Part shown: in pieces, positions 35,681 through 47,012 of the stretch | Numbering within the stretch: position 1 is the first letter of the stretch | Layout of the letters: the number at the start of each line of letters is the position of its first letter | Origin: Zygnema cylindricum | Lineage: Eukaryota > Streptophyta > Zygnematophyceae > Zygnematales > Zygnemataceae | Assembly (NCBI GenBank): GCA_037447655.1 | Contig: JBBHKE010001684.1 | Location: forward strand, 64,001-124,000 | Direction of reading: 5' to 3' | DNA: 60,000 bases | The notes under the pieces: model-generated | Told to the model about the DNA's origin: nothing | Seen by the model: only the letters and a program-made list of their open reading frames with translations | Database searches by the model: none | Translations under genes and position numbers: made by a program

Positions 35681-35840
35681 AAACGTCACAAATTACACCC
35701 ACGTCTACATCCGTCACTTTCTAATGTAACAAGTTATTTGCGTTACATCAAAACACTTTGAAAGTAGTACGAGGAATCTTCGCTACAAAACAAAGTTACA
35801 AGTTATAAGACAGTTTCGGTTACATTGGAAAGTTCCCTAA

Positions 35841-36593
35841 GGGTAGAATTCCATTAGACGAAAAGTGTGGTTCATTACTAGATGTTGTACGTTTTCGTAC
35901 ATATCCGTACCACGACGTACCTTATTTTTTTTTTTGTCAGACAAAATATCGTTTCTAGAAAGCTGTCGGGAAGCTCCAATGATGTTGGCGTAATTACTGG
36001 CCGTTGGATATTCTACTTTTTCAGATCCGCGATGCAATCGCGCACATCATCCACCGTGACGATACTCTCCTCGCGAGGAGAGTTGTACGATACTAGACGT
36101 GTACCATTGGTACACGTGAAAAAACAAAAAAATATCCGCTTTGAACAAGCGATCGCAGGTCTACACGTCGTACATGCCATGTGCCTATGTTGTATAGTCC
36201 ATGTGCCGCCTGCCACGCCACCTGCCACGCTGAATGCAGGTGAGCCGAAAATATTTTCGCACGCTCCGTCTGACATCCACCGACATTCAAATTTTGCCGC
36301 GTCTTTTTGTCATTCCGGATCGAAATTTTGATTTCCATTTTCAAAATCAAAAATCTGGCCGCAAACTTTACGTACGAATCATTAACTACCTCCGGTCGTA
36401 CATATATTTCATTATGACTTTCCGTTTGAAGATTTTATTTAAGATTTTTAAATTCTGGACTCTAACCTACGCGGCGCCAATCATAATTGACGAAGGTTTG
36501 TTACTGGCCCGACAAAATGGAATAGTCTTCCAGTAAACCCTGCCAGTAGAATTTTCCGTACTTTTAGTGGGACGACCTAATGGAATTCTACCC
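35841..36593. mobile_element. PIF/Harbinger-like element, 753 bp
   Basis: Inverted ends GGGTAGAATTCCATTAG are exact, and TAA lies on both sides (35838-35840 and 36594-36596). Near-perfect palindromes lie at 36064-36083 (ACTCTCCTCG and its complement) and about 36098-36118. A 149-codon plus-strand frame inside lacks any transposase motif. Confidence 0.9.
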
Positions 36594-36596
36594 TAA

Positions 36597-37305
36597 GGGT
36601 GAAGTTCCATCATACGTTTCTGTAATCGTACGACAAACGGCAAACTCTACAGACCGGGTCGATTGAGTCGATGTTCCATCACGTAGAGTCTGTAGGCCAC
36701 GTGTTCAAAATTGAATGGCACCACGCAAGCTACGATCCGATATTGAATATCTTTCAGATTTTTAGCACCGACAAACTTAACTTCAAATATTGACTTGCGT
36801 ACCGTGTACATGCGTACGAAGTTATCATACGACAAAACTTTTATACTTTTGCAAACGCTAGTCTGTACGCCAACTCATTTTTTAGGGTTTCAATTTTCGA
36901 ACATAACGAAAGTCCTTTGAGAGAAATAGTGTGACGAACAAAAGTTACCGAAAATAGCGTGACGAGGGAATGTTACGAAATTTCGTTTTTATTTTCGGTT
37001 GTATTTTGGAAAGCGCGTGTCATGTGCAAATCTTAAGATTTTTCGTTGGTTTTCCATCATGACACGTAAGCAATCGTCCACCGTGTACGATTTTTGAGGC
37101 CTGCCAACCCACCTTCGAGGTGGGTTGATGCAGAAAAATGAAGCGAACTCCACAGATAAACATCCGACGACCAGTATTGCTCAAGACCTTCGGAGGTATC
37201 GGTAAGATTCGTACGCGTTTTCAAAGAAATAGGCGGTACGATTTGGTACGGAGGGTCGTGGATCACTGTAAACTACGCCACTTTTCGTCCGATGGAACGT
37301 CACCC
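36597..37305. mobile_element. PIF/Harbinger-like element, 709 bp
   Basis: Ends GGGTGAAGTTCCATC and the complement of GGGTGACGTTCCATC. TAA flanks at 36594-36596 (shared with the left neighbour) and 37306-37308. It is the same family as 37721-38450 but inverted: each one's left end matches the other's right end. Confidence 0.88.
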
Positions 37306-37657
37306 TAAGTCTAACCTGTTTTATCAAACTTAATAAAAATGTTATTTGATCTTGTGCACTCATATACCAGTATGAACTAAGGTTAGTTTATACCCTCGAC
37401 TGCAGTGGAGAAAAGGTACACAACTAATAGTGAAATATTAGTGTGAACTACACTAATATATGAGTTGTAGTATTAAGTACCTTTCTCTTTTCTTTTCTAT
37501 TTTTCAAATGGCTTGGTTCGTTGCCTTTAACTATGTAAATGACAATAAATTCGAATAAGTTAAATAAAACAGCGTAGTTCTTTCCTTTTCTAGTACGTGA
37601 GCCCTAGAACCCTAAAATGAATCCTAAATATATCCTCTGTATATGAAAAAAATGTGC

Positions 37658-37714
37658 ATCTCCATATAATATAACGAGAAAATGAATCTCCATATAATAT
37701 AACGAGAAAATGAA
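37658..37714. repeat. Two-copy 28-bp tandem repeat
   Basis: ATCTCCATATAATATAACG then AGAAAATGA is repeated twice, head to tail, just left of the next Harbinger-like element. Confidence 0.85.
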
Positions 37715-37720
37715 GACTGA

Positions 37721-38450
37721 AGGTCAAGTTCCATCAGTCGAAAAGTGGGGTAGTTTACAGAAATCCGCGACTATCCGTACCAGTTCGTACCGCTTATTTT
37801 GTTTTTATACGCGAAACAACATTACAGAGAATCTTGCCAATACTCTTCGAAGGTCTTGGAGGTAATACTGACCGTCAGATGTTCATCCACGAGGCGTTCG
37901 CTTCATTTTTCTCTGTAGCTGCCAACGTACCTGTAAGAGGTGGGTTGGCAGATACAGAAAAAAATTAATCATGACACGCTAGACGAGTAAGCTACGTGTC
38001 ACGATGGAAAACCAGCTAAAATTGACGAATTTTGCACATGGTATGTACGTTTCAAAATGCAACTGAAAATTAAAAAAGTAATCTCGAAACGGTCCTTCGT
38101 CGCGCAATTTCTTTAGTCACACCATTTTCAGCAAAGGATTTTCGTCATGTTCGAAAACACGAACCCTAAAAAATGGGCTGGCGAAAAAGACTGGTGTTTG
38201 CAGAAAGTACAAAATTTTTGTCGTATTATGACTTGGTACGCAGATACATGGTACGCAACTGAATATTTGAAGTGAAATTTGTCGGCGTGAAGATTTCTAA
38301 AAGATTTTCAATATCTGGTCAAAGCCTACGTCGTGCCACTCAATGTATAACACGTAGATTACAGACTCTTCGTTATGGAACATCGACTCAATTAACCCGG
38401 CCCGTAGAGTTGGCCGTACGATTACAGAAACGACTGATGGAACTAGACCC
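37721..38450. mobile_element. PIF/Harbinger-like element, 730 bp
   Basis: Left end AGGTCAAGTTCCATCAG, right end complement of GGGTCTAGTTCCATCAG. Flanks are TGA and TTA, so the target duplication has drifted. Inverted homologue of 36597-37305. The stretch 38221-38450 also resembles 49754-49960. Confidence 0.8.
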
Positions 38451-38456
38451 TTATTG

Positions 38457-38532
38457 ATTCTATTTCGGGTTTTGGAATCAAAATTTGGGGGCGCCGATAT
38501 AGAGTTCATAATGCTAATAATGATTCGCGGTG
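38457..38532. mobile_element. Solo right end of a TA-type MITE
   Basis: Contains GGGGGCGCCGATATAG and ends ATGATTCGCGGTG before TA. The same right-end region occurs at 21100-21142 and 59030-59079. No left end is present. Confidence 0.6.
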
Positions 38533-38536
38533 TAGT

Positions 38537-39240
38537 GATCGCCACTTCGTGGCTAGGTGCAGACCAGCCGAGTGAAATGCGCCGTTGGATGAAGCGTTCT
38601 ATGGAACGGCGCGCGAAATGCGCCGTTGGATGAAGCGTTCTATGGAACGGCGCGCGTGGATTGGACAATTAGTTTCGGACGCGGCGGTGGTTGGCTGTCG
38701 TCCAGGAGACTCACTGAAACGTAAAAGTCGGTGGACGTATACGTGCGACAAGAAAAATTGACACTGTGTGTGGAGTGAACGGCGCGCAGCAAATTAGCGT
38801 GAGCCGTCGCCGGTGGGGAGATTTTCTTTAACACGATTGGTCAAACGGACACTGACAAGTGTAAATAAGACTACTGTTAATCGAGTCGGCAGTGCGAGTT
38901 TGTACAAACATACAAATCTAACGCAACCTTGGGCGGTACTGTACATTACTGTACCTCATTACGAACGGATTGGATCTGTTTCGCTGTCGTACATATAGCT
39001 TGTACAAAAGCGTAACAAAATATGCTTAACGTTTAAGTTTCGACATTGAAACGGATTTCAATCTGCCCGCAACAGAATACCGCCCTATATCCGTGTCCAT
39101 AGTTGAACGAAACCTTAAAAAGACAAAAGGGAGTGCAGAGCAAAGAATCAAAGATAATACGCCAAAGGATGTCGGTGCTGCTTTATAAAACAAGGCTTTG
39201 ATCAAATGTCGGTGCGATAAATATATATATGCAACCAAAA
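38537..39240. repeat. Copy of the desaturase upstream flank
   Basis: Matches 58207-58790, just upstream of the omega-3 desaturase start, in the same orientation. Shared blocks are ACTTCGTGGCT..GGTGCAGACCAGCCGAGT, GATGAAGCGTTCTATGGAAC, GCGCGCGTGGATTGGAC, GCTGTCGTCCAGG, TACGTGCGACAAGA and a final GATGTCGGTGC...TCAAATGTCGGTGC. No desaturase exon is found to its left, where transposons now sit. Weaker similarity (GGCGTCGAACATAT at 39949 and 59183) suggests it extended further. Confidence 0.8.
38574..38655. repeat. Exact 41-bp tandem duplication
   Basis: The 41-bp unit beginning GAAATGCGCCGTTGGATG is repeated twice without change. The homologous site at 58240-58285 has one unit, so this duplication is local and recent. 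Confidence 0.95.
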
Positions 39241-40616
39241 TAATATTTTCGTGTAGTAGACTGTGGAAATGTTAACAGAGATCTCGTGATCAACCTTTTT
39301 GTTCTTTCCACGACACGCCACAAAACTTTTAGTGAAAAGTCATAAATGTATTATAATCGACTATCAGATCTGATTGCGAAATGTTAATAGCTCCAACCGA
39401 TCGCGCAAATAGATTTGTGATTCACGTTCCACATACGATCTATATTTATCATCCGTCCGATCTCAATTCTCACCTCAAGAATCGAGTCATCCACGTGTCC
39501 GAGGCGTGAGAGGAAAGGTAAACATTTTGTCGCTTAAAAACGTCAAATAGAGTTCCGCCTTCATTACCGCATTGGCTACCGTATACGTGGCGACGATGTC
39601 CCTAGGAGATGGCGTGGCAGACTGCTGTCGTTTCTTCTCCGTAAAACCTGGAGCTTCGGCACGCCAAAATGTTTTGGTTACCACGAAATAAAAAACTTGA
39701 AATCGGCGTTGGTCCGGTGATGCGATCATCCAATATACCGATTTACTGAAACGAGTAGACGATATACAGTGGTTGTAGGCTGTCCCCATAAAAAGGTGGT
39801 GTCGATGGACTTACAGTTCTATGCTTTCAAATCTTACGCCGTTACGTAGCTCGACCACCTGGACTGTACTCCTGTTTGGTCCAGGGAACATAGAAAAGCG
39901 GCCAAATCGTCTGTCGGCCGGCAAAGTGGTAACATATAGCGGCCTGCTGGCGTCGAACATATATTTCGGTTTCAGAGGTACAGTTCGCGCGGTGCAGTAC
40001 TGACTACGGACCTACGGACTACAAAATTTCTTTCAGGAAATCGAGGCAATTCCTTCCCCACCATTAGCGCTCAAATTGGCTCCCATAAGCGATAAAAAAC
40101 ATTGACACTTTCAAAGAATCAGACTTCTTATGATTGATATTGACCAGGTTTCATCTATTGGAGGTGGATTGGCAAAAGCCACGAAATTATACACAAGAGA
40201 AAGATCAATGCATTGGAAAGAGAAATAGATTTGTATTTGGGATAATTTTATTAAGTGAAAAAGTCACTTATATACAAATTACACATTGCTATTTACTGTG
40301 GAGTCTAAGCGCTGTTTGGTGACCTGTAACAAAGAGGGATCCTAGTCTACATTTTAATAAATATGATCGATATTCTAAGAGATTGACGTTAAGAGTAGAT
40401 TCCAAAAATGTAGTCTAGATTCTTAAAAAATGAGATTAGGGCGAATGAAATATCCTACGTGTAAATGTTTAAGTAGCTATCATACCCTATGTATCTCAGC
40501 AAGTTTTAGCCTATAGAGCAAAGCTATCAGCTAACGGCTACTCTGTCAAATAGTAGGTACCAAAATCAAATCCTCGTTTAGGTAACTTTTTTAGTAAGGA
40601 TGACGTGATCTGCTCT
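39241..40616. other. Spacer with a paralogous empty insertion site
   Basis: No gene recognised. The stretch 40064-40150 (GCGCTCAAATTGGCTC, GCGATAAAAAACATT, TTGACCAGGTTT) matches 43625-43670 joined to 44379-44415, and lacks the Harbinger-like insertion found there. Confidence 0.55.
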
Positions 40617-40850
40617 CTGCCTCTTAGAGAAGCTAATCTCGGTCTCTTAGAGAAGCTGATATCTGTCTCTTAGAGAAGCTGATCTAATTCCCTTCAGGGA
40701 TTGCAGCAAGTGTGGGGACGTGAGAGTGGAGTTGTAAGAGAAGCTGATCTCTGTCTTTTAGAGAAGCTGATCTAACTTCCTTTAGGGATTGCGACAAGTG
40801 GAGTTGGAGACAGTGGAGTTGGAGAGTTGGAATCTGGCTGCCACTGCTTC
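40617..40850. repeat. AGAGAAGCTGATCT short tandem repeat
   Basis: Five to six imperfect units of CTGTCTCTTAGAGAAGCTGAT. They are followed by a larger duplication containing TTCCCTTCAGGGATTGC and TTCCTTTAGGGATTGC, and by GTGGAGTTGGAGA repeats. Confidence 0.8.
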
Positions 40851-41570
40851 CTTTCTGTCTTTTATTTTTACAATTCCGACCTATAAAATGTAGGATCTTA
40901 GGCAAAAGAGCTTTACTTCAAATAATTCTAAAAACATAAATGATTAACACAACGGAAGCTCATAAAAGTCAAGAGGAATATTCAGCCAAAAAGATTTATT
41001 AGTGTTCTTAGCTGAAGCCTCTTTACATCATGACTCTTCTCTTCTTCTCTCTTCACTCTTCTCTTAAAATAATCTCTACTCCAATATTAGTCCTCTATGA
41101 TTAATTGGCTGATTAATTAATATTCTGCACATGTACACTGCTGCCTATATATACTCGCTACTCTACACTAAGAGACAACAAGATAAGACAAGCATAACTA
41201 AGCGTAGCGACGAAGTCTGTCCCTAGCTGACTGTGCACTCTTCAATGAAAGTTCCACTAAGGAAGGCGCACACGCTTCTTCCTTCGAAACAACAAAACTC
41301 CAAACGTTGACTTAACACGTGTCGCTTCACGAACACACCTGCACGCAAATTGAAACACCTGCGCACGAAACAAACAAGTGACGCGAAACGAAATAGTATG
41401 TTTCGTTCGCGGACATCAAAAGTACCGTCGCGAAACGACGTCGTACTTTTGTATGATGACGCGACAGTTCGCGTCAAACAAATTCAAGTTGGAATGACGC
41501 TTCGCGAAATGTCGCGAAAACGACAATATCCCAACAATCCCCCTCTTATTGTCGGATTCGCCAAACTCTT
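40851..41570. other. Spacer
   Basis: No gene or transposon ends recognised. The part 41220-41530 is rich in CGCGAAACG-like motifs. Confidence 0.35.
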
Positions 41571-42252
41571 CAACGGTCGGTTGATTCACTAGGGAAAAAA
41601 AAAATAGGTTACGGTCGGACAAGCAGAAAATAGAAAAAAAATGAAAATTTTGTACTGTCCGTAAAATCCAACATAATTGTACTTTGTACTCTTTGGTATC
41701 GTGGAACTACTTGACATCATAACTAGCGTCGCAAATCTGACACCGTAGAAAGACTATTCATTTCGCAAATCTTAGGGAAAGCGACAAATCATAATTATTG
41801 GCGGTATGATATGGTACTTTTTTAAATAGTGTGGCTTACGATCGGTGTCTGACAACGCAAAATTGTACCGTATTAACGAAAAAAGTACAAAAAATGATTT
41901 AATACATGCCGTAATGATGCAACTACGTTTTCACAAACCGCGTAGTGCAAAGGTCATAATGACATAAAATTGTGCGTTTGTCAGATTACGATAATTACGA
42001 TTCGTTGTGTAATAAATGCTTACCGCTAAAAACAACGAGCTTTGGAATTTTGTACTTTTTTGGTTACAGTCGGGTACGGTTAGTCGCGAGAAATCGAGTT
42101 TCGGTTGACTTTCATTTTCGTAAACGCCGGTTGGTTAACGGTTAACAATTTTGGAGCGTGACATAACCCGGTCGGGCGTCGGTTACTCATATTTTGGAAA
42201 AAAAAAAACGGTCGGTTTCGGTTATGTAAAATTTGGAATTTTGCGACCTCTG
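41571..42252. mobile_element. 5'-truncated hAT-like element
   Basis: Its right end TTTTGCGACCTCTG matches that of the element at 21172-22887. The interior repeats that element's ATGAAAATTTTGTACTGTCC, GTCGCAAATCTGACAC and CCGGTCGGGCGTCGGTTA segments. The left end is missing. A fragment related to the MITE at 26590-27088 is embedded at about 41810-42010. Confidence 0.8.
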
Positions 42253-43229
42253 ACTGACGCGAACCGAACAAAACATTTGACGGCGCGATTTCGTCCGACG
42301 CCGATTCGCCCAATATCCTAACATTTCGTTGTCGATGTAAGACTGTTGATTCGTAGATAGGGTGGCTCAATTTCGTCGCGCGTGACGACACGCATTTTTT
42401 CATTTAATTTCAAATGATTTAGTTCGTTTTATTATAACAGTTTATTTCGTTTCGTGCGTTATAATATTTCCGTACGAGGCTTATAGTACTTCAGTTTCAA
42501 GAGGTTTCGTTTCACTTTGCGCCTAAATTCAATGTAACGCTTAGACGATTAAATTTCAATTTTGCGGCTAAGTGCTCTCACCATGGAGCTCACATAACGA
42601 CAAGAAGTGACTGTCTGCAACCCTTTTTATTTACATGTGGTTGCCGCAGTTTTGTTACCGTAAACGTTCGCCGACCGTGTGAATTGCTAAATTTATTATG
42701 ACGTACGACGTTCGCAAGCGCGGCATAATTTTAAGCGGTTGAACAAATATTTGAAAGTCAAAGTTGTTCAACCGATTGGCCGTCAAATTTGTACTCAACG
42801 GTGCTTTATTTGTATCTGTGTGTACTTCAAACGTACGTTTTTTGACAAAATGACGTAAGTGACTGTGCGCAACCAAAACAATCACTGTCATGATCAATTC
42901 CTTTTAATATTTGGAAATCAGAGCGTTGATCCATTAGGCGGTCTCAGTAAACGTCAAAAATCCGTTTGCTGAAGCGACCGTTCCATTGTGTCGGGTCAGT
43001 AACCGACATTTTATTTGGGTAACATTGTTTGATTAGTCCACGTAATATATGAATTCGATTATGGTAATCTTAACATAATTTTTGACGACAAATTGTGACC
43101 ACACATTTTTACCTACGAAGGTAAAAAGTGACTTGTACAACTTATTTATTAAAATCTGTACGGGCGGACGAACTTAAGATTGGTAAAGGCGTACAAAAAT
43201 GTCAGAACGGCTGGATGGCAACAGAAGCG
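42253..43229. other. Spacer
   Basis: No gene or complete element recognised. Confidence 0.35.
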
Positions 43230-43613
43230 TGAAACAATATCCTCCGTCAAAAAAAATCTTGCGGCTTCCGGTAGCCTCGCATCCTCCCTAGCGGAAGGCA
43301 CGTGTCATATGCGACGTGTACCCACCTGGTCGCGCGGTTGTCGTGGATATTTGTTCACTTTTCCACGAGGCACGATGCTATACGTTCAGGCGCTTAGAAT
43401 TGACCTACTTTGGGTCACTTGATGCGAATTGAAAGTGTTAGACGATGGCGTATCCAATTATGCATCCGACGGTCCACGTTTACGCCCATAAACGTAGAGA
43501 ATCAAATCCCTCATTCAATAGGCTTGTTTTTCTGACATTTTATTTTTTTTGGTACAGCACTGTATGAAACAATACGGTTTTCTGTAAACAACGTCATCTT
43601 TTCCCTAATGGAA
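43230..43613. repeat. Dispersed repeat, copy 1
   Basis: About 350 bp shared with 48690-49014: GCATCCTCCCT, CGACGTGTACCCACCTGGTC, CTTTTCCACGAGGCACGATG, CCTCATTCA.TAGGCTTG and the right end CCCTAATGGAACCTCAC before TTA. The end resembles the GGGTNNNNTTCCATTAG transposon ends, so it is probably a Harbinger-like fragment. Confidence 0.75.
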
Positions 43614-43673
43614 CCTCACACTTAACGCTCAAATTGGCTCGCACTCGCGATAAAAAACATTTACACCTTCTAA

Positions 43674-44375
43674 GGGTATGTCCCTATGTGCATAAGTAAG
43701 GGCTTTTTTCTTTTGTTTTAGTGTAAAACTTAGCGCCGTACTGCCTAAGTTGCAACCGTACGAAGGAATCGCAAATTTGTAGAGCACAAAAAGCGTCATC
43801 TTCAAACTTATGTTTAAAACACATGCGCGATGTGTTTTAAAACTAGGTGTTTTTTATAAACAAATATGAACATATATTAGCACGTGCCGTAATTTTTCAG
43901 AATTTTCATACGATTTCCAAGGACAAAAAAAAAGACAAAATTCGCTATGTTTTGTCCGTTTGCTTTTAATACGACGAAAAAAAATACACAATTTGTTTGG
44001 TTTTGTCCGTTTTCGTTCGGTATGGATTTTTTGCAAGGGTCTCGAAATTCCGATGCCATTTGACGTCAATCGGAGAAGAGACACGAAGGCAAAGAGCATA
44101 TTATTCAACCGTGAAACTACAGAGGCTGGAATGAGGTGCGTCTACAATGTCACGATAAGACATGCGACGTCACAAGCAGTTCCAAAAAATAACGTGCGAC
44201 ATCACAGATTGTAGACGTTGGCAATCGTCACAGGTATTGTCGACATATACAATCGTCACAAAAGTAAGTTACGGTTAAGTTCTTACACATAGGGACACTA
44301 GATAATCGGGTCCGGCGGATTCGCGCTAAAATACAAAGCAAGTTCGTTAAGTTACAAGTACATGGGAGCATAACC
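43674..44375. mobile_element. PIF/Harbinger-like element with empty-site support
   Basis: Left end GGGTATGTCCCTATGTGC; right end is the complement of GGTTATGCTCCCATGTAC. TAA on both sides (43671-43673 and 44376-44378). The flanks rejoin to match 40064-40150, where no element is present. No transposase. Confidence 0.85.
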
Positions 44376-45360
44376 TAAGAAATTAACTCCTTGTGATGAA
44401 TATTGACCAGGTTTTGTGTAGGTTAGTTATGATTTTCAGTGTGACATGGTCTCTCAGGCTTTATTATTTGTCTTGTTAAGATTATTTAGTGAATTGGCGG
44501 ATCGGCGGAATTCACGTGTCTGTGCAATATGTGTTTTTGTTTGGTATAGTCTGTGTTAATTTTAATGTTGTTCAGTTTGCGTCAGCAGTTAAGTAGCTAT
44601 TATGTTTTGTTTCGTTTGAGTCGTACCGTAATAGTTACGTCATATCGTTTGGTATCGTACGGTCGTCGGTTCATTTAGTGCGTAAAACTGTGGTACGATA
44701 CTTTGGTACTGCGCACGTTTAAGTTTAGGGTCACCTCTGTATCGGCACTGAAGGTTCTAGTGCGTGTGAGGTGATTTTTTGTGAAGTTAGTGGAAGTCAG
44801 TGACGTATGAAGTTAGTGGTCGGTGACGTGAGGAGAAAGTACGATAGTGAAGTCGTGCAGAGTTAGTCTTCTTTAAGTATTTAATCCCTATTTAAGTATG
44901 AGTCTTATTGTGAGTTTATATAATATGAAGTGAGAAGGTAATAGTGAGGAGGCAAACTGTGAGTGAGATGAGTGTTTTGTAAAAAGAAAAGTTGTGGCTA
45001 AATAAAGATATATTTGGCCAAATGATTATTTGTGGTGATTAAGCTTTGTTCGTGTTCACGTTAAGCTTGCGCTGTGCGTTTATTTTGTCCGGTTTAATTT
45101 TGTGAGTAACGATCATATTTTTACCATGTTTAGGGTCGTTTGTATTGTTTGAATGGTTTGATTTTTGTTTTACTTGTTTTTTTTTTTTTTTTATGCTTTT
45201 AAACAACATATGTCGAGCTTTTAGTCCTTCAAGATTTTGGTCTTTTAACTTTGTTGGTCATCAATTTCTTTTTAGTGACAACCATGTTTTCTAATTTGAC
45301 GATCTTCCCATCGTGTTTTTGGAAATAAAATCTACTTGATTTACACCAATCAATTAATAA
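44376..45360. other. Spacer
   Basis: T/G-rich DNA with a run of Ts at 45179-45193. No gene recognised. Confidence 0.35.
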
Positions 45361-46080
45361 ATAACAAGAGTTTCTTCACCCTTCTCAATGTTTTCAACTT
45401 GATTGTAAATTTGACAATATAATGTTTAAGTCGATTCAGACGCAAGACAACCACGTTAAGGCCAAAGGTAAAATATTGCCTCGCTTACAATTTTCATAAT
45501 ATTCTATGGTACTTTCCTATTACTCAATCCCATCCGTACACATTGTGTAACCTTGCATGTAGTTTGTAACATGGGGAAAAAACCAAACAAAACACAATAA
45601 ATAAACAAACAAAAAAAAAGCAAACATAGAGTTGTTTGTTTGTTTGTCAAATGACATCTTCTCTCCCCTTCCCCTCCTTTCCCTTGCCCCCTCCCTTTTC
45701 CCTCCCCCATGGTGACTACCCACACTAAATATAACAGATCCACAATCATCATCTAAATAATGACCAAAATTTATTCTTCCGCAATTTAACATCATCATCG
45801 AGGAAAATAAAATCTTTGTCTTATAACAATGGTTATAACATCCATATCTACTAACAACAGTGTTGCATAGTTTAACCTACAGAGGCATCGCTAATTATTG
45901 TTCGATCAAATCGCATACTTAACACTTACTATTTCCACTTTTAGTGTTTATGAAGTGCGTAGAAATTCCAATAAAAAGTTAATTAAACGTTTATTAAACG
46001 GTAATATACGTTTTATATGTAGACTCCCGTAGATACTTGTTATTCTGTATTAATTGGGATACTACTTGATGTTTCAAAAC
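45361..46080. repeat. Diverged copy of desaturase downstream flank
   Basis: Aligns with 50031-50660 in the same orientation. Shared blocks are TTCAACTTGATTGTAAATTTG-like sequence, GTTTGTTTGTTTGT, TTCTCTCCCCTTCCCC, AACCTACAGAGGC, TCACTAATTATTGTTCGAT and GTAGATACT. Roughly 70-75% identical by eye with many small indels. No coding sequence. Confidence 0.8.
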
Positions 46081-46433
46081 CCCCCATTGTATTCTTAGTA
46101 GAAAACCACCAAAAGTACCTTCGCAAGTGGTCAGCTTTGACTCACTAATTCTTTGTAGCTAACAACCACTTGTGACTACAAACAAGGCTCACTTGGAGCA
46201 TATAGTTAGCTTAACATTCTGACAAATTTTCATCTACAAACTCTAATGCAGCATGAACACAAGGTAGCCATAAAACACTTTTCCTTAATATTGAACTTGT
46301 ATAAGTTGTGTAGGAATTGGCTAAAATCATAATTTATACAAATAGACACTACTTACGGACTAACTGCTATACCAATCTGAACACTATGCGGTACAGTATC
46401 GTACTACATATGTGGTACGTTTCATCCTAGGTA

Positions 46434-46641
46434 CACCGTGAATCGCTACTAGCGTCAATGACTCAAATTGCGGTACCCCATTTTTGTACCCAAATTCTCA
46501 AATAGAATAAATAAAAACCCTTTAAAAAACAAATTAGAGTAAATGATTTCCCTCAAAACCCCCAAATTCCCAAATAGTGTAAATAACGCTAATTGTTTCA
46601 TTACGCTATCTATTTCATTACGCTAATAGCGATTCACCGTG
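46434..46641. mobile_element. TA-flanked MITE (left of abutting pair)
   Basis: Starts CACCGTGAATCGCTACTAGC and ends ACGCTAATAGCGATTCACCGTG. TA at 46432-46433 and at 46642-46643, the latter shared with the next element. Same subfamily as 20935-21142. Confidence 0.88.
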
Positions 46642-46643
46642 TA

Positions 46644-46861
46644 CACCGCCAATCGTTATTAGTGTGTAAGTTATTTTAGCGTATACGAATAATTAGCGTG
46701 GTTTACGCTAATTGGGAATTTTGAAATTTTCGAAGAAATCGTCTATTCTAATTAGGAATTAGGGTTTTTTTTTTAAATAGTGTGGATAATTATATTTGAG
46801 AATAAATAAAAAAAAAGCGGGACGGAATTAGCGTACACAACGCTAATAACGATTGGCGGTG
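46644..46861. mobile_element. TA-flanked MITE (right of abutting pair)
   Basis: Starts CACCGCCAATCGTTATTAGT and ends CTAATAACGATTGGCGGTG, then CA where the second TA is expected. The interior is the inverse of 27180-27399 (AATTAGCGTGG, CGGGACGGAATTAGCG). Confidence 0.88.
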
Positions 46862-47012
46862 CAGTGTATTGCACTACAGACAACCCTGCTTTGTCCCAAA
46901 GCTATTATAAACTAAATTGTACACACTAAACAATTAATTCAGATACGACAGAGCGTACCTTGGCGGAAACATTCCTCCGATGTTTTAGTCAATAATTCTT
47001 GTACATGTCTAA

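Larger units (their letters stand above)
30328..35837. mobile_element. Composite PIF/Harbinger-like region
   Basis: The left boundary is TAA|GGGCGTGTTCCCATGTAAC and the right boundary is GTTACATTGGAAAGTTCCC|TAA. Sequence just inside the right end resembles the inverted left end (GTTACTTTG, TAGCG, CTTTCAAAGTG). TAA duplications with GGG ends fit PIF/Harbinger. A second, inward-facing end (TTA|GGGTGTGTTCCCATGTG) starts at 30998, so more than one element is merged here. It carries insertions of TA-type MITEs (31488-32029, 35136-35680) and hAT-like elements (32035-32465, 33124-34318). No transposase was found. Confidence 0.55.

Noticed and set aside
35835-37308. CCCTAA as telomere-like sequence
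   Set aside because: Single CCCTAAGGG junctions arise from TAA duplications between transposon ends; there is no tandem telomere repeat.
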